From positions 62,001 through 126,000 of the forward strand of contig JADKBO010000022.1 of assembly GCA_016715105.1 (NCBI GenBank): 64,000 bases of DNA, read 5' to 3'. Within the stretch, counting starts at the first letter, position 1; every line of letters begins with the position of its first letter. The notes beneath the pieces are model-generated. The model did no database searches and was not told where the DNA came from. It worked only from the letters and a program-made list of their open reading frames with translations. The stretch is from Saprospiraceae bacterium. Lineage in GTDB: Bacteria > Bacteroidota > Bacteroidia > Chitinophagales > Saprospiraceae. The position numbers and the translations under genes were made by a program. Of this stretch, positions 47,009-56,723 are shown piece by piece.

Positions 47009-47304
47009 GAAAGAAAATAAACAACCTGCCATTACCTGCAAAACAAGAATTGTTTTTGACAATATTAAAATCACTTTTTAATATGGCCATCTTGTTTTAT
47101 ATCAACATCAAATTTAGTCCAGGTTTTATGTGGTGTGTTTTCCCCATATTTTTTATGACCTTAAAACTGGCAAGGAAAGTAATGCACTTGAAAGCCCAGC
47201 ATCCTACAAAGGAAGAATCTTTTGACGAACATATGGATTTGAAAGAAATTCATCGCGAAGAGATGCGTACAGGAAAAGGTTGGAAGGAATCTGATCTAGT
47301 ATAA
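47005..47304 (+). CDS. Small membrane protein of unknown function
   Basis: 99 residues with two membrane segments (about 20-35 and 40-55) and a charged cytoplasmic tail rich in His, Glu and Lys (DEHMDLKEIHREEM). Starts within the last 4 bases of the previous gene. The tail could be a 2TM-domain type histidine-kinase-associated piece, but I see no kinase motif. Function unknown. Confidence 0.65.
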   Translation: MRKKINNLPLPAKQELFLTILKSLFNMAILFYINIKFSPGFMWCVFPIFFMTLKLARKVMHLKAQHPTKEESFDEHMDLKEIHREEMRTGKGWKESDLV

Positions 47305-47616
47305 TCATCAACTTTAGATGTTTGGAGTGCTCCCCGTAAGGTTTAAATATCCAAGAATTACCTTTTCGCATATTCAAGGTCTTTACAAAAGTTACCAACA
47401 ACTAAGGTAGTTTTATCAACACATATATTTTATTGTAATATACTACAGATTAGTATTTATCATTATGCGTGATATTTTTGGTAAGGGTAAATTTCACCCC
47501 TGAAAAACTAGGCATTTAGTCAGCATCTATTTTGTTTCTTTGTAAAACATTTTGGCAAATTTAAAGTGCTGGAGGGCTTTTTTAAGCAGATGGCCAAAAT
47601 GAAAATGTAAGAACTT
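47305..47616. other. Intergenic gap with no recognised feature
   Basis: 312 AT-rich bases between the acylase operon and the secG-linked gene. No clear promoter element, hairpin with T tract or repeat was found. Confidence 0.55.
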
Positions 47617-48435
47617 ATGCCTTATTTTCAACATTTAGAACCAAATTTTATCGATGATGAATCTGAAGATTCGTTGCTTTTAAAGAAAAATGCGGAACCA
47701 TTTGTTGCAATACACACATTGGCCTTGTATGAAAGTATTGCCGGTGAAAAGTTCTCCAATCAATTGATGGTAAGAGCCAACCAAATTGTAAACAAAAGCA
47801 CCCTTCATGCAAATCTAACTGATGGGATGGGTGAACAATCATCGCAAATTATAGAACCGATAGTTAAAAATCAAGATTTTATGACAAGAGAAGAAGCTTT
47901 GGTTGATTGGGTGGAAGAAAGTGTTTCTCAAGAAGATGTTGATAAAATTAAATCATTTGAATTCCAACCCAAGATAGTTTCTGACATAGAAAAGAGACAA
48001 GAGGGCAGTGAATCTAATGAGAATGAAGCGACTTATGTGGTGTTAAATCCAATTCATGAAAACAAGGATGACATCAAAAAAGCCAAAATAAAAAAGAAAC
48101 TCAAGAAAAAGGATCTAAAATTCATCGTACAACCAGATGAAACAACTTCAGATTTTAATAGTTGGCTCAAAAACTTTAAACCAATAAAAGGAGGTCATTT
48201 ACATACTTTATCCAAGATTGAGAAGAAGATGGACTCCAAAAGCAGTGTTGTGTTCTCTGCGGAGCAGTCTGTAAAGAAGAGTAATCAAATGGTTTCCGAG
48301 CCATTGGCCAAATTACTTGCTAGTCAGGGACATAATGATCAAGCAATTGAAATGTATAACAGATTAATTTTGAAATTTCCGGAAAAAAGTGCTTACTTTG
48401 CAACCCAAATAGAAAAACTTAAAAATAAAGGTTAG
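47617..48435 (+). CDS. TPR-like protein encoded upstream of secG
   Basis: 272 residues, no membrane segment or signal. Mostly charged, probably disordered or coiled-coil, with a Lys-rich stretch (KKAKIKKKLKKKDLK) near 150-165; the last 45 residues look like one TPR unit: LAKLLASQGHNDQAIEMYNR then PEKSAYFATQIEKLKN. A protein of this kind commonly sits just before secG in Bacteroidota; role unknown. Five bases separate it from secG. Confidence 0.7.
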   Translation: MPYFQHLEPNFIDDESEDSLLLKKNAEPFVAIHTLALYESIAGEKFSNQLMVRANQIVNKSTLHANLTDGMGEQSSQIIEPIVKNQDFMTREEALVDWVEESVSQEDVDKIKSFEFQPKIVSDIEKRQEGSESNENEATYVVLNPIHENKDDIKKAKIKKKLKKKDLKFIVQPDETTSDFNSWLKNFKPIKGGHLHTLSKIEKKMDSKSSVVFSAEQSVKKSNQMVSEPLAKLLASQGHNDQAIEMYNRLILKFPEKSAYFATQIEKLKNKG

Positions 48436-48440
48436 AAACA

Positions 48441-48704
48441 ATGGTAAACTTTCTTACAATAATAATTGCAATCAACTGTATCTTGTTAATGGGTGTTGTT
48501 TTAATTCAAAATCCTAAAGGAGGTGGAGTAGACTCTACATTTGGTGGTGGAACCGCTAATAATCTTTTTGGTGCGAGTAAATCAACTGACCTGATAGAGA
48601 AAATAACATGGGGCTTAGCGATTGCTCTATTTGTACTTTGTATCATCACTGCAATCATTGTAAGTGGAGGTTCTGCTGAAATTCCACTACAATCACAACA
48701 ATAA
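48441..48704 (+). CDS. secG: Protein-export translocase subunit SecG
   Basis: 87 residues with two membrane segments (about 3-21 and 55-73) joined by a short loop with the conserved QNPKGGGVDSTFGGGTANNLFG. SecG is the third subunit of the SecYEG channel. Five bases after the TPR-like gene, so cotranscribed with it; a terminator follows. Confidence 0.93.
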   Translation: MVNFLTIIIAINCILLMGVVLIQNPKGGGVDSTFGGGTANNLFGASKSTDLIEKITWGLAIALFVLCIITAIIVSGGSAEIPLQSQQ

Positions 48705-48737
48705 GTAGATAAGTAGTACTTAAGTAACAATATAAAT

Positions 48738-48767
48738 GGGGATGTGTGAAAATGCATCCCCTTTTTT
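48738..48767 (+). terminator. Intrinsic terminator after secG
   Basis: GGGGATG (48738-48744) pairs with CATCCCC (48755-48761), followed by six T. Confidence 0.85.
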
Positions 48768-48830
48768 GTGCTTATTCCATAATGGCTAGGAACTTTTCCA
48801 ACTATACATAATTACAGGTCAATTATACTA

Positions 48831-48863
48831 AAAACAAAAAAAGGTGGCACAATGTACCACCTT
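48831..48863 (-). terminator. Intrinsic terminator of the coiled-coil protein gene
   Basis: AAGGTGG (48841-48847) pairs with CCACCTT (48857-48863); on the minus strand it is followed by a T-rich tract (48831-48840). Confidence 0.75.
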
Positions 48864-48915
48864 ACAATTTTTCGATATTTTGTACCGAAGTCGGAAATAA
48901 ATGAATTGCGTTTTA

Positions 48916-49896
48916 TTATTTCAACTTAAAGTTGCCCTTACCAACTATAAAGCCATTGTTATAAATTTCCACATCATACATACCTTTTGTAATTGCTTGA
49001 GCCAATGTCCAATCAATACAAGCATTTGTATCTGTATTATTGTATTCTACATCACCAGAAGTAGAATATCTGATTTGGGTGTTGTCCAATTTATTGGTCA
49101 ATACACCAGAACCTGAATCCTCAACTGCAACTGTTTCACCAGTAGGGCTGATTACTCTCACATAAAACTTCTTCTTTCCAGCTGGAGTCACCAAATTGGT
49201 TTCTGTTTTGATGCAGAATCTCAAAAGATCAACATTTTTTGCTTTTGATTCTTTGTCCAGTTTGCCGTTGCCTTTCACTTCAAAACCTGTTACCTCCATA
49301 AAGTTTACTTTGATGGCATTAGCCATATCAACTTTGCTTGAAAGTGTTTCATTCGTTTTACTCAATCCATCTTTTTCAGAAGCCAAAATAGCTCTTGCTT
49401 GTGCAATTTCTTCTTTAGCGATTCTTTCTGATTCCAAATCTGTTGCCAGAGTTTGATTTTGAGTAGACAAATTGGTGTTCTCAGAACTCAAAAATTGATT
49501 TTCTTCTGTAAGTTTATTGATTTGAGCAACATATTGCTCAGCTTGCGCTTTCAATACCTTCATTTCTTCTTTAGCCTTACCCAATTCTCTCTTAGACCAA
49601 ATCAAATCGCTGATTTTAGCCTTCTGAGTTTCTAGTTCGTTTTTTTGGCTGTCTATCAATTCATTGAGCTCCTTATTGTCGCCTCTCAATTGCTCTAAAC
49701 TTTCTAAAGCTGCTTGATAGTCTTGGTCCAATTCTGCCTGCGCTTTTGTCAAATCCTCAACCTGAGTAAGTTGAGCTACATTTTGTGTTTTCAATTGACT
49801 GTTTGAAAACCACTGGTAAGCATTTAAACCTAGTAAACCTATGATAGCTACTATTGCCCATGCTGTAAAATTCTGCTTTGATTTAATTGACTCCAT
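48916..49896 (-). CDS. Membrane-anchored coiled-coil protein
   Basis: 326 residues from the ATG whose codon ends at 49896; an upstream start at 49932 would add twelve residues before the anchor. A membrane anchor (about 13-30, AIVAIIGLLGLNAYQW) is followed by a long coiled coil (about 40-185, LEQLRGDNKELNELIDSQKN and so on) and a globular beta domain of about 140 residues with FYVRVISPTGETVAVEDSGS and ACIDWTLAQAITKGMYDVEIYNNG. The C-terminal domain is unknown to me. Convergent with secG. Confidence 0.78.
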   Translation of the reverse strand: MESIKSKQNFTAWAIVAIIGLLGLNAYQWFSNSQLKTQNVAQLTQVEDLTKAQAELDQDYQAALESLEQLRGDNKELNELIDSQKNELETQKAKISDLIWSKRELGKAKEEMKVLKAQAEQYVAQINKLTEENQFLSSENTNLSTQNQTLATDLESERIAKEEIAQARAILASEKDGLSKTNETLSSKVDMANAIKVNFMEVTGFEVKGNGKLDKESKAKNVDLLRFCIKTETNLVTPAGKKKFYVRVISPTGETVAVEDSGSGVLTNKLDNTQIRYSTSGDVEYNNTDTNACIDWTLAQAITKGMYDVEIYNNGFIVGKGNFKLK

Positions 49897-50019
49897 ATTA
49901 ATTTGTGTTATTTTAGTGCTTAAACGTTGCAAATATTACGAATTATTTTCTCAATTTTATAGTTTTTGAAAGATTCAATGTTTACCACGAAATAAAAAGG
50001 TACGGGAAAACCCTTAAAA

Positions 50020-50775
50020 ATGGCATATTCAAGTAAAAATTTGACCTCTACTTTGTTTCTAGATATAGAAACGGTCTCAGAATTTCCAGATTATGAAAGT
50101 CTACCTGCAGTATTTAAAGAACTGTGGGATAAAAAGGCGATCAGAATCAATCCTGAATCGGCAACCGATTTGTCGTTGAGAGAAAAAGTTTATAAAAACA
50201 ATGCGGCTATCTACGCTGAATTTGGCAAAATTATCTGCATTTCGGTAGGTTATATCAATTCAGACAAACAGATCAGGGCTAAAAGCTTTGCAGGTCATGA
50301 TGAAAAGCAAATATTAGAAGATTTTACCGATTTAATATCTCAACATTTTGATGATCCCAAATCTTATTTCTTTTGTGGCCACAATATTAAGGAGTTTGAC
50401 ATACCCTATATCTGTAGGAGGATGGTGAAACATGGAGTCACGATGCCACATATGCTTGACATCGCAGGTAAAAAGCCATGGCAAACAGAACAATTGTTGG
50501 ATACATTGGATTTATGGCGTTTTGGGGATATAAAAGGTTATACAAGTTTGGCCTTAATATGTGCGGTTTTGGGAATAGAAAGTCCGAAGTCAGATTTGGA
50601 TGGAAGTAAAGTAGGGGCTGTTTATTATGAGGATCAAGATTTGGAAAGAATAGTAAGCTATTGTGTAGAAGATGTAATTGCCACTATGAAAGTCATGTTT
50701 AAGTTTTTGAATGTGCCTATGATTGCAGAAGAAAACATTCAGATTATTCCTTGGAAAGAAGCAGACGTAGAATAA
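50020..50775 (+). CDS. PolB-like 3'-5' exonuclease
   Basis: 251 residues with a DnaQ/RNase H-like exonuclease fold: DIE at about residues 15-17 in LFLDIETVS, GHNIKEFDIPYICRR near 127-141, and YCVEDVIAT near 217-225, giving the catalytic acidic residues. This matches the predicted PolB-like exonuclease family. It degrades DNA or RNA from 3' ends; the substrate is unknown. Divergent from the coiled-coil protein gene. Confidence 0.85.
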   Translation: MAYSSKNLTSTLFLDIETVSEFPDYESLPAVFKELWDKKAIRINPESATDLSLREKVYKNNAAIYAEFGKIICISVGYINSDKQIRAKSFAGHDEKQILEDFTDLISQHFDDPKSYFFCGHNIKEFDIPYICRRMVKHGVTMPHMLDIAGKKPWQTEQLLDTLDLWRFGDIKGYTSLALICAVLGIESPKSDLDGSKVGAVYYEDQDLERIVSYCVEDVIATMKVMFKFLNVPMIAEENIQIIPWKEADVE

Positions 50776-50776
50776 T

Positions 50777-51442
50777 CTAAATTTTTAAAAAATCGATGAG
50801 TTCAGTAATGACTGTAGGATTTGCTTCTACAATTCTAGGATGTGAATCCCTTACGTAATCAATCAAACTTTGACGCATTTCTGGATTTTGTACATCAAAG
50901 GTTTTATCATAATAGCCTTTGATTTTTCTTTGCCTACTTGCTTCAAATAAGCTGACCGCACTTGCAACAGAAACATTGAGACTTTGTACCATCCCAAATG
51001 TAGGTATCATGAAATTCTGATCAGAAACGTGAAGTGCTTCTTCCGTGACACCATCCTTTTCATTGCCAAAAAGTAAAGCACACTTTTGAGTAAGGTCTAT
51101 GTCGTACAAAGATTTGGCCTCTGCACCCAAATGAGTTGCAAAAATGGTATAACCTTCATTTTTAAGCTTGTCGATGCAACCAATCACGTCATCGTAGAAA
51201 TGTATGTTGACCCATCTTTTCGCTCCTCTCGAAGCTTTTTTACCGATGTATTGTACGATTGAATTTTTGCTTGGCTCTGTGTATACGATATGTACATTGA
51301 GTACACCCACTGCTTCACAACTTCTGATGATAGCACCAACATTGTGTGGATCATGTACATTCTCCAGAATAACAGTGAGGTCATATTGTCTGTTGGCAAC
51401 CAATGCCTTTATTTTTTTGATTCTCTCTTCCGTAAAAAGCAT
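50777..51442 (-). CDS. SpoU-family tRNA/rRNA 2'-O-methyltransferase (TrmH type)
   Basis: 221 residues, TrmH-like length. Motif 1 is NVHDPHNVGAIIRSCEAVG near residues 28-46, motif 2 is LLFGNEKDGV near 125-134, and motif 3 is IPTFGMVQSLNVSVASAVSL near 145-165; together they form the trefoil-knot SAM-binding site. The family methylates 2'-O of guanosine 18 in tRNA (TrmH) or related sites. It converges with the exonuclease gene, one base apart. Confidence 0.88.
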   Translation of the reverse strand: MLFTEERIKKIKALVANRQYDLTVILENVHDPHNVGAIIRSCEAVGVLNVHIVYTEPSKNSIVQYIGKKASRGAKRWVNIHFYDDVIGCIDKLKNEGYTIFATHLGAEAKSLYDIDLTQKCALLFGNEKDGVTEEALHVSDQNFMIPTFGMVQSLNVSVASAVSLFEASRQRKIKGYYDKTFDVQNPEMRQSLIDYVRDSHPRIVEANPTVITELIDFLKI

Positions 51443-51446
51443 GAGG

Positions 51447-52781
51447 TTATAACCTTACGAATTTGTTACCCCTGAATTCGATGATGTTGAGATGTTTGTT
51501 TTCGTAGAACTGTATTTTTGAAAAGGAATCATCTCCTTCTTCATAAACAGGTCTTACATCATAGGAGGTCTGCAATAAATAGTCCTTTTCTTTCTGTAGA
51601 CTTGGGGTGAAATTTTTACCATATTTGATCAAAGCATTACCCAGATAAGTCATCACATCATATCCTTCAAATGCGTCTGCTGCAGGGATGGTTTTATATT
51701 GCTGATAAAAATTGCGCGTAAATTCCTTTACATTTTCATTGTCTTTTTCAACAAAATCGGGAACTACTAGCCTCATTTTGAGACCACTATAAAACTGAAA
51801 CCCTATTTTTTCACTATCAAGGATAAAAGGCATTCCGTAAACCGTGACATTTTTGTTATTCCTTTCTCCCAAAAGTTTGGTCATGGCTGCAACGAGATAG
51901 TTTTCATCATTATAGGAATAATTGGGAAATATAAAAACGGTTTTGCCAGCATCGATTTTACTTTTGAAAACATCATTTTTTTCAACCAAAGTAGCCTCTT
52001 TTACTAAGATTTCTGCAAAAGGTCTATCGCCCTTTTTGGGTAAATGAGCTTTTGCTACCTGTTGAAAATAGTCAAACCATTTGATGTCTGATCCATTGTC
52101 TCTTCCGACAAGAACTACCTGATCTGATAAACCTGATTGGACGACGTGCTCAATGATGCTGTTGTAGTGTTCTCTAATGTTTGGCTTTAGTTGAATGTAA
52201 TAGGGATTTGCCTCACTTGCTTTACTTGTAGAATACCACGGAGAAACCACAGGAATTTGATTTTCCTTTCCGAAATTCATCACAGTCTGCAGGTCATTTT
52301 TTGTAGATTCTGATGAAGCTGACGCATAAGGACCAATGATGAGATCCCATTTTTTTTGCAGGGAACTTCTATAAATTCCTTCCTTTGTGTCAATAACATC
52401 TATTTCAAATTTGGAACCCAGCTCTTCCAGCTTTTGACCCGCTAGCTTCACACCACCATAATATTGTATAAATCGCAAATTTTCCCGATTGTCAATTACA
52501 CCGGAAGAGGCATCGAGCGGGAATAGAAGTGCAATGCGATAAGTTTGTTTGATATAATCGGCTGGCCCCATCTTCGGATCCTTATCTTTTACAGGATCAA
52601 CAACCTTGGGTGTGGAAATTACCGTATCTACTTTGGTAGGTGTAGGTTCTTTTCCCTTATTCTCATCATCGCCTTTGATAATTTGAACTTTATCCTTAGA
52701 CTTTTTGGAAGTACTGCAGGCAACAACCATGCTCATTAAGGCGAATAAAAAGATTACACGAAGTGATAATGTAATATGCAT
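51447..52781 (-). CDS. Lipoprotein with periplasmic-binding (amino-acid ABC transporter type) fold
   Basis: Signal peptide with a lipobox (SMVVACS) near residue 23 of the form starting at the codon ending 52781; the ORF can also start at 52793 or 52805. Mature part about 420 residues: a linker rich in Pro, Lys and Asp, then a type 1 periplasmic-binding fold from IALLFPLD to the end (FEGYDVMTYLGNAL near the C-terminus). It resembles branched-chain amino acid receptor-like and LppC-like proteins. Ligand unknown. It ends 4 bases from the start of the methyltransferase gene. Confidence 0.78.
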   Translation of the reverse strand: MHITLSLRVIFLFALMSMVVACSTSKKSKDKVQIIKGDDENKGKEPTPTKVDTVISTPKVVDPVKDKDPKMGPADYIKQTYRIALLFPLDASSGVIDNRENLRFIQYYGGVKLAGQKLEELGSKFEIDVIDTKEGIYRSSLQKKWDLIIGPYASASSESTKNDLQTVMNFGKENQIPVVSPWYSTSKASEANPYYIQLKPNIREHYNSIIEHVVQSGLSDQVVLVGRDNGSDIKWFDYFQQVAKAHLPKKGDRPFAEILVKEATLVEKNDVFKSKIDAGKTVFIFPNYSYNDENYLVAAMTKLLGERNNKNVTVYGMPFILDSEKIGFQFYSGLKMRLVVPDFVEKDNENVKEFTRNFYQQYKTIPAADAFEGYDVMTYLGNALIKYGKNFTPSLQKEKDYLLQTSYDVRPVYEEGDDSFSKIQFYENKHLNIIEFRGNKFVRL

Positions 52782-52940
52782 AAGTTTGGTCATCAAAAAG
52801 TACAATTTATGCGAATATAACGCAATTGAGTGATTTTCAAATGTATAACATTGGGATTCTGGAGGTTCCTTATTTTTATTAAGTCAGGAAATTTGCTATT
52901 CAAAACAAATAAAAAGTTGTTGTTGTCTCTTGCAATTGGA

Positions 52941-54481
52941 TTATTCCCACTCAATGGTAGCTGGTGGTTTTGTGCTGATGTCATAAACCACTCTATTGAT
53001 ACCTTTCACGTTGTTAATGATTTCACTAGATACTTCAGCTAGAAATTCGTGGGGCAATTTTGACCATTCAGCGGTCATGCCATCAACAGAATTTACACAC
53101 CTGAGGGCAATTGTAAATTCATAAGTCCTTTCATCACCCATTACACCTACAGATTGTACTGGTAACAAAATAGCTCCAGCCTGCCAAACTTCATCATACA
53201 AATTCCATTGTCTCAATTTATTGATATAGATTGCATCTGCCTCTTGGCAAAGTCTGACTTTCTCTTTACTAATGGCACCTAATACTCTGATGGCCAATCC
53301 CGGTCCTGGAAATGGATGTCTACCTATCAAGTTTTTATCTAAGCCCAATTCTTTACCTACTCGTCTTACTTCATCTTTAAAGAGCATTCTGAGCGGTTCC
53401 ACAATTTTTAATCTCAACTTATCTGGTAATCCACCTACATTGTGATGAGACTTGATCGTCACACTAGGTCCGTGTACAGACACAGACTCGATGACATCTG
53501 GATAAATTGTTCCTTGAGCTAGCCAATTTACATCAGTAATTTTATGTGCTTCACGTTCAAAGACTTCTATAAACACCCGACCAATCGCTTTTCTTTTGGT
53601 TTCTGGGTCTGAGACTCCATCCAATTGTGAGAGAAAATCATCAGAGGCATCTACTCCAATGACATTGAGGCCCATGTGTTTGTAAGATTCCAGAACGGTG
53701 TGAAATTCGTCTTTTCTCAAAAGACCATTATCTATGAAAACACAGTATAAATTTGTCCCGATGGCTTTATGTATGAGTGATGCTGCCACGCTACTATCTA
53801 CACCACCGGATAATCCAATAATACTTTGTCATTGCCAAGAGTCTCTTTGAGTTCGGTTACTTTTTCTTCTACAAAAGATGCAGGTGTCCACTCACCTTTG
53901 AGACCAGCGATGTCAAAAACAAAATTTGAAAGTAGTTGCATACCTTCCAAACTATGGGTTACTTCAGGGTGAAATTGAATGCAATAAATGGGTTTATCAT
54001 AAGCATCTTCTTTGCTTTTGAATGCTGCAACGGGGATGCCATCAGTATTAGCAATCAATTCAAAGTGAACGGGTAGGGCAGCGATGGTGTCACCATGACT
54101 CATCCATATTTGGGAACCATCACTCATATTTTTGAACAAGGCACAATCATGGTCGAGAATATTCATTTTAGCCTTGCCATATTCTCTTTTTTCTGATTTC
54201 AAAACCCTGCCACCCAATTGCTGGGCAGTCATTTGCGCTCCATAACAAACGCCTAGAATGGGATATTTACCAATAATTGCAGATAAATCCAAGTATAAAG
54301 CATTTTCATCGAGTACAGAAAAAGGACTACCTGAAAGGATAAATGCGTCTACATGGCCAAGTTCGCTGAGGTCTTTATTGTACGGGAATATTTCACAAAA
54401 TACATTCAATTCTCTCAACCTTCTGGCTATCAATTGAGTATACTGTGAGCCAAAATCTAATATAACAACTTTTTCTTTCAT
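52941..54481 (-). CDS. guaA: GMP synthase, glutamine-hydrolysing (single frameshift in the middle)
   Basis: Starts at the ATG ending 54481 (KEKVVILDFGSQYTQLIARR). The GATase domain has Cys79 in GVCYGAQ and the His-Glu pair in QFHPEVTHS. The frame closes near 53798 as LDYPVV, but with one added A near 53805 the sense becomes IGLSGGVDSSVAAS, the PP-loop of the synthetase domain, and continues intact to 52941 through GLAIRVLG and PPATIEWE, about 512 residues. Since guaA is normally needed for guanine nucleotide synthesis, the break is probably a sequence error. Confidence 0.9.
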
Positions 54482-54555
54482 GATCACTGGATGTATTGGC
54501 AATTTAATTCATATAAAATAATAGTGCCTATTTCAACTTTATAGAAATTGTGAGA

Positions 54556-55581
54556 CTATTTAAACAAATCGTATTTAATATCTGACATTAAAAGGCCGAT
54601 AAGTTCTTTCACTTCTTTCAAAGTTTGTTGAGCTTTTTTCCTGATTACCTCAGAAGATGCTTTCACCGCTTCTTTGATGGCTTTTTTGTCGGCATTTAGT
54701 GCAGCCTTCTCTGCTCTAAAAATAGCAGTCATATCTAGTAAAACTTTTGCGGTGGCCTCCTTAAGGTCTACATACTTCAAAGATCCATTGGCGTAGTCTT
54801 GTTGAAGTGCGTTGTATGCATCCATAGCACCTGCTGCTTTCATCATTTCGAAAAGATTCTCGACACCTTCACTCATCTTACCGTCTGTAACTTCACCCAA
54901 ATCGGTAACGGCAGATTTGATTTGTTCGGTAATCCTTTCTGGCTCTGCAAACAATGAGATATAATGTTTCTCACCTGCAGATTTTGACATTTTTTGAAGA
55001 TCTGCTGTTGATTTTATTTTCGGAGTAGCGGTATAAAGACCTTCTGGAAGTACAAAATATTCCTTACCTGCTTGATTATTAAATCTTTGTGCAATGTCTC
55101 TGGTCAACTCTAAGTGCTGCTCTTGATCTTTACCAACTGGAACATAATCTGCCTTATATATCAAAATATCTGCAGATTGCAAAACTGGATAGTCTAAAAG
55201 GCCTACGGAAATAAATTCTTCTTTGCTACTTTCAGAAATTTGCGAACTTTTGTCTTTGAATTGTGTCATTCTTGTCAATTGTCCATACGAACAAAAGCAA
55301 TTGAAGATCCAACCAAGTTCTGTATGTTCGGGGACCAAAGACTGGACAAACAAATTCTCTGCTTTCACACCAACAGCCATGAGATTGGTGATCAATTCCC
55401 ATGTATTGTTTCTCAATTTCGCAACATCATAAGGCATTGTCATGGCATGATAATCTACCACTCCATAAATGCATTCATAATCTTTTTGAAGATTAACCCA
55501 GTTTTGGACAGCTCCAAAATAATTGCCCAAGTGCATATCTCCTGTAGGCTGAATACAAGAGAGTACGGTTTTCTTATCCAT
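54556..55581 (-). CDS. trpS: Tryptophan--tRNA ligase
   Basis: 341 residues, normal for bacterial TrpRS. Class I signatures are MHLGN (residues 16-20, HIGH-type) and KMSKS near 200. VDYHAMT near 42-48 binds ATP/Trp. Charges tRNA-Trp. 74 bases downstream lies guaA in the same direction. Confidence 0.96.
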   Translation of the reverse strand: MDKKTVLSCIQPTGDMHLGNYFGAVQNWVNLQKDYECIYGVVDYHAMTMPYDVAKLRNNTWELITNLMAVGVKAENLFVQSLVPEHTELGWIFNCFCSYGQLTRMTQFKDKSSQISESSKEEFISVGLLDYPVLQSADILIYKADYVPVGKDQEQHLELTRDIAQRFNNQAGKEYFVLPEGLYTATPKIKSTADLQKMSKSAGEKHYISLFAEPERITEQIKSAVTDLGEVTDGKMSEGVENLFEMMKAAGAMDAYNALQQDYANGSLKYVDLKEATAKVLLDMTAIFRAEKAALNADKKAIKEAVKASSEVIRKKAQQTLKEVKELIGLLMSDIKYDLFK

Positions 55582-55718
55582 TTAATATTTCTATATCGTA
55601 CTAAAGAAGGTGCAAATTTAGAAGATATGTTGGAAAAATATTATAAATGAAGGAATTGTTTGTTGTACAATAAATTCCAATTTCAATATGAATAAGAAAA
55701 AACCTTTTGTAAGTAGTT

Positions 55719-56573
55719 TTAGAATTGATGAAAGCCAAGAGATACAAATCCAAGCACTTCAGGAAGTGATTCTCTCCAATAAGTCCAGGTATGACCACCT
55801 TGCCTCACCCTGTATTCGTGAGGAATTTCAGCTTTTTTCAACGCAATGTGCATCAAAGCATTTCCTTCAAATAAAAAGTCATCATCACCACAATCAATGA
55901 ACCATCTTACCTTTTTGAGATCAGCTGCAGGTAGTGTTTTGACCAATTCTGTTGCACTATGTTTTGCATAATATGCTTCTAATTGGGCTTCAGTTCCTGC
56001 CATGTTGCGGTTAGCAAGTTGTGCTTTGAAGGCTTCCATTGACAATGGACCGGTATAAGCACTCAATGGACAAGCAGCAGAAAACATGTCTGGTCTATGT
56101 AAGGCGTACATGAAAGAGCCACCACCACCCATTGACAATCCGGCAATTGCTCTGAAACGTTTGCTGGCTTTGATTCTGAATTTTTTCTCAACTTCAGGTA
56201 TCAATTCATCAAAGAAAAAGTCTTCATATTTCCAGGCATTATCTGGACTGTTGAAATATCCTCGCACTTTTGTGTCTGCGTCTGGCATGATGATGATCAT
56301 CGGGGTAGATTTGCCATCCGCAATCGCTTTATCGGTTATTTGTAAAACTTCACCAAATTGGACCCAACCCGTGTGGTCATCTCCGGCACCATGTAATAAA
56401 TACAAAACAGGATAAGATCGCTCTGAAGTATAATAATCAGGTGGAAGATATACGGCATATTTCCTTTCCATTCCTAGTATTTTACTAACTACAGAAAGAT
56501 TGTCCATTACTTTACCGCTTTGAGATATTCCTAAGAAGGGTAAAAAGAGAAATAAGAGGATAATTTTTTTCAT
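55719..56573 (-). CDS. Secreted esterase (putative esterase PF00756, D-family)
   Basis: 284 residues from the Met whose codon ends at 56573; an upstream start at 56630 would put 19 residues before the signal peptide (KKIILLFLFLPFLGISQ). The alpha/beta-hydrolase features are YLLHGAGDDHTGW near residue 58, the nucleophile Ser in GLSMGGGG near 150, and the catalytic His near the end in GGHTWTYWRESL. This family has feruloyl/carbohydrate esterases and mycolyltransferases; the substrate here is unknown. No sorting domain, so it may be periplasmic or a lipid-anchored protein. Confidence 0.88.
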   Translation of the reverse strand: MKKIILLFLFLPFLGISQSGKVMDNLSVVSKILGMERKYAVYLPPDYYTSERSYPVLYLLHGAGDDHTGWVQFGEVLQITDKAIADGKSTPMIIIMPDADTKVRGYFNSPDNAWKYEDFFFDELIPEVEKKFRIKASKRFRAIAGLSMGGGGSFMYALHRPDMFSAACPLSAYTGPLSMEAFKAQLANRNMAGTEAQLEAYYAKHSATELVKTLPAADLKKVRWFIDCGDDDFLFEGNALMHIALKKAEIPHEYRVRQGGHTWTYWRESLPEVLGFVSLGFHQF

Positions 56574-56723
56574 CAACTGTGCTTTTCGATTTGACTTTAT
56601 TGTCACATCCAAGATAGTGATTGAGGTCAAATCAAAAAAGTAATACTGTGTTACAAGTTGAATATTATGAAATTATTAAGACAATTTGACAAAGAGCTAC
56701 AATCATATTTAAACGCCAATAAC

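Noticed and set aside
53798..53810. Programmed frameshift in guaA
   Set aside because: No slippery heptamer with a downstream structure was seen and guaA is not known to use one; a single missing base is simpler.
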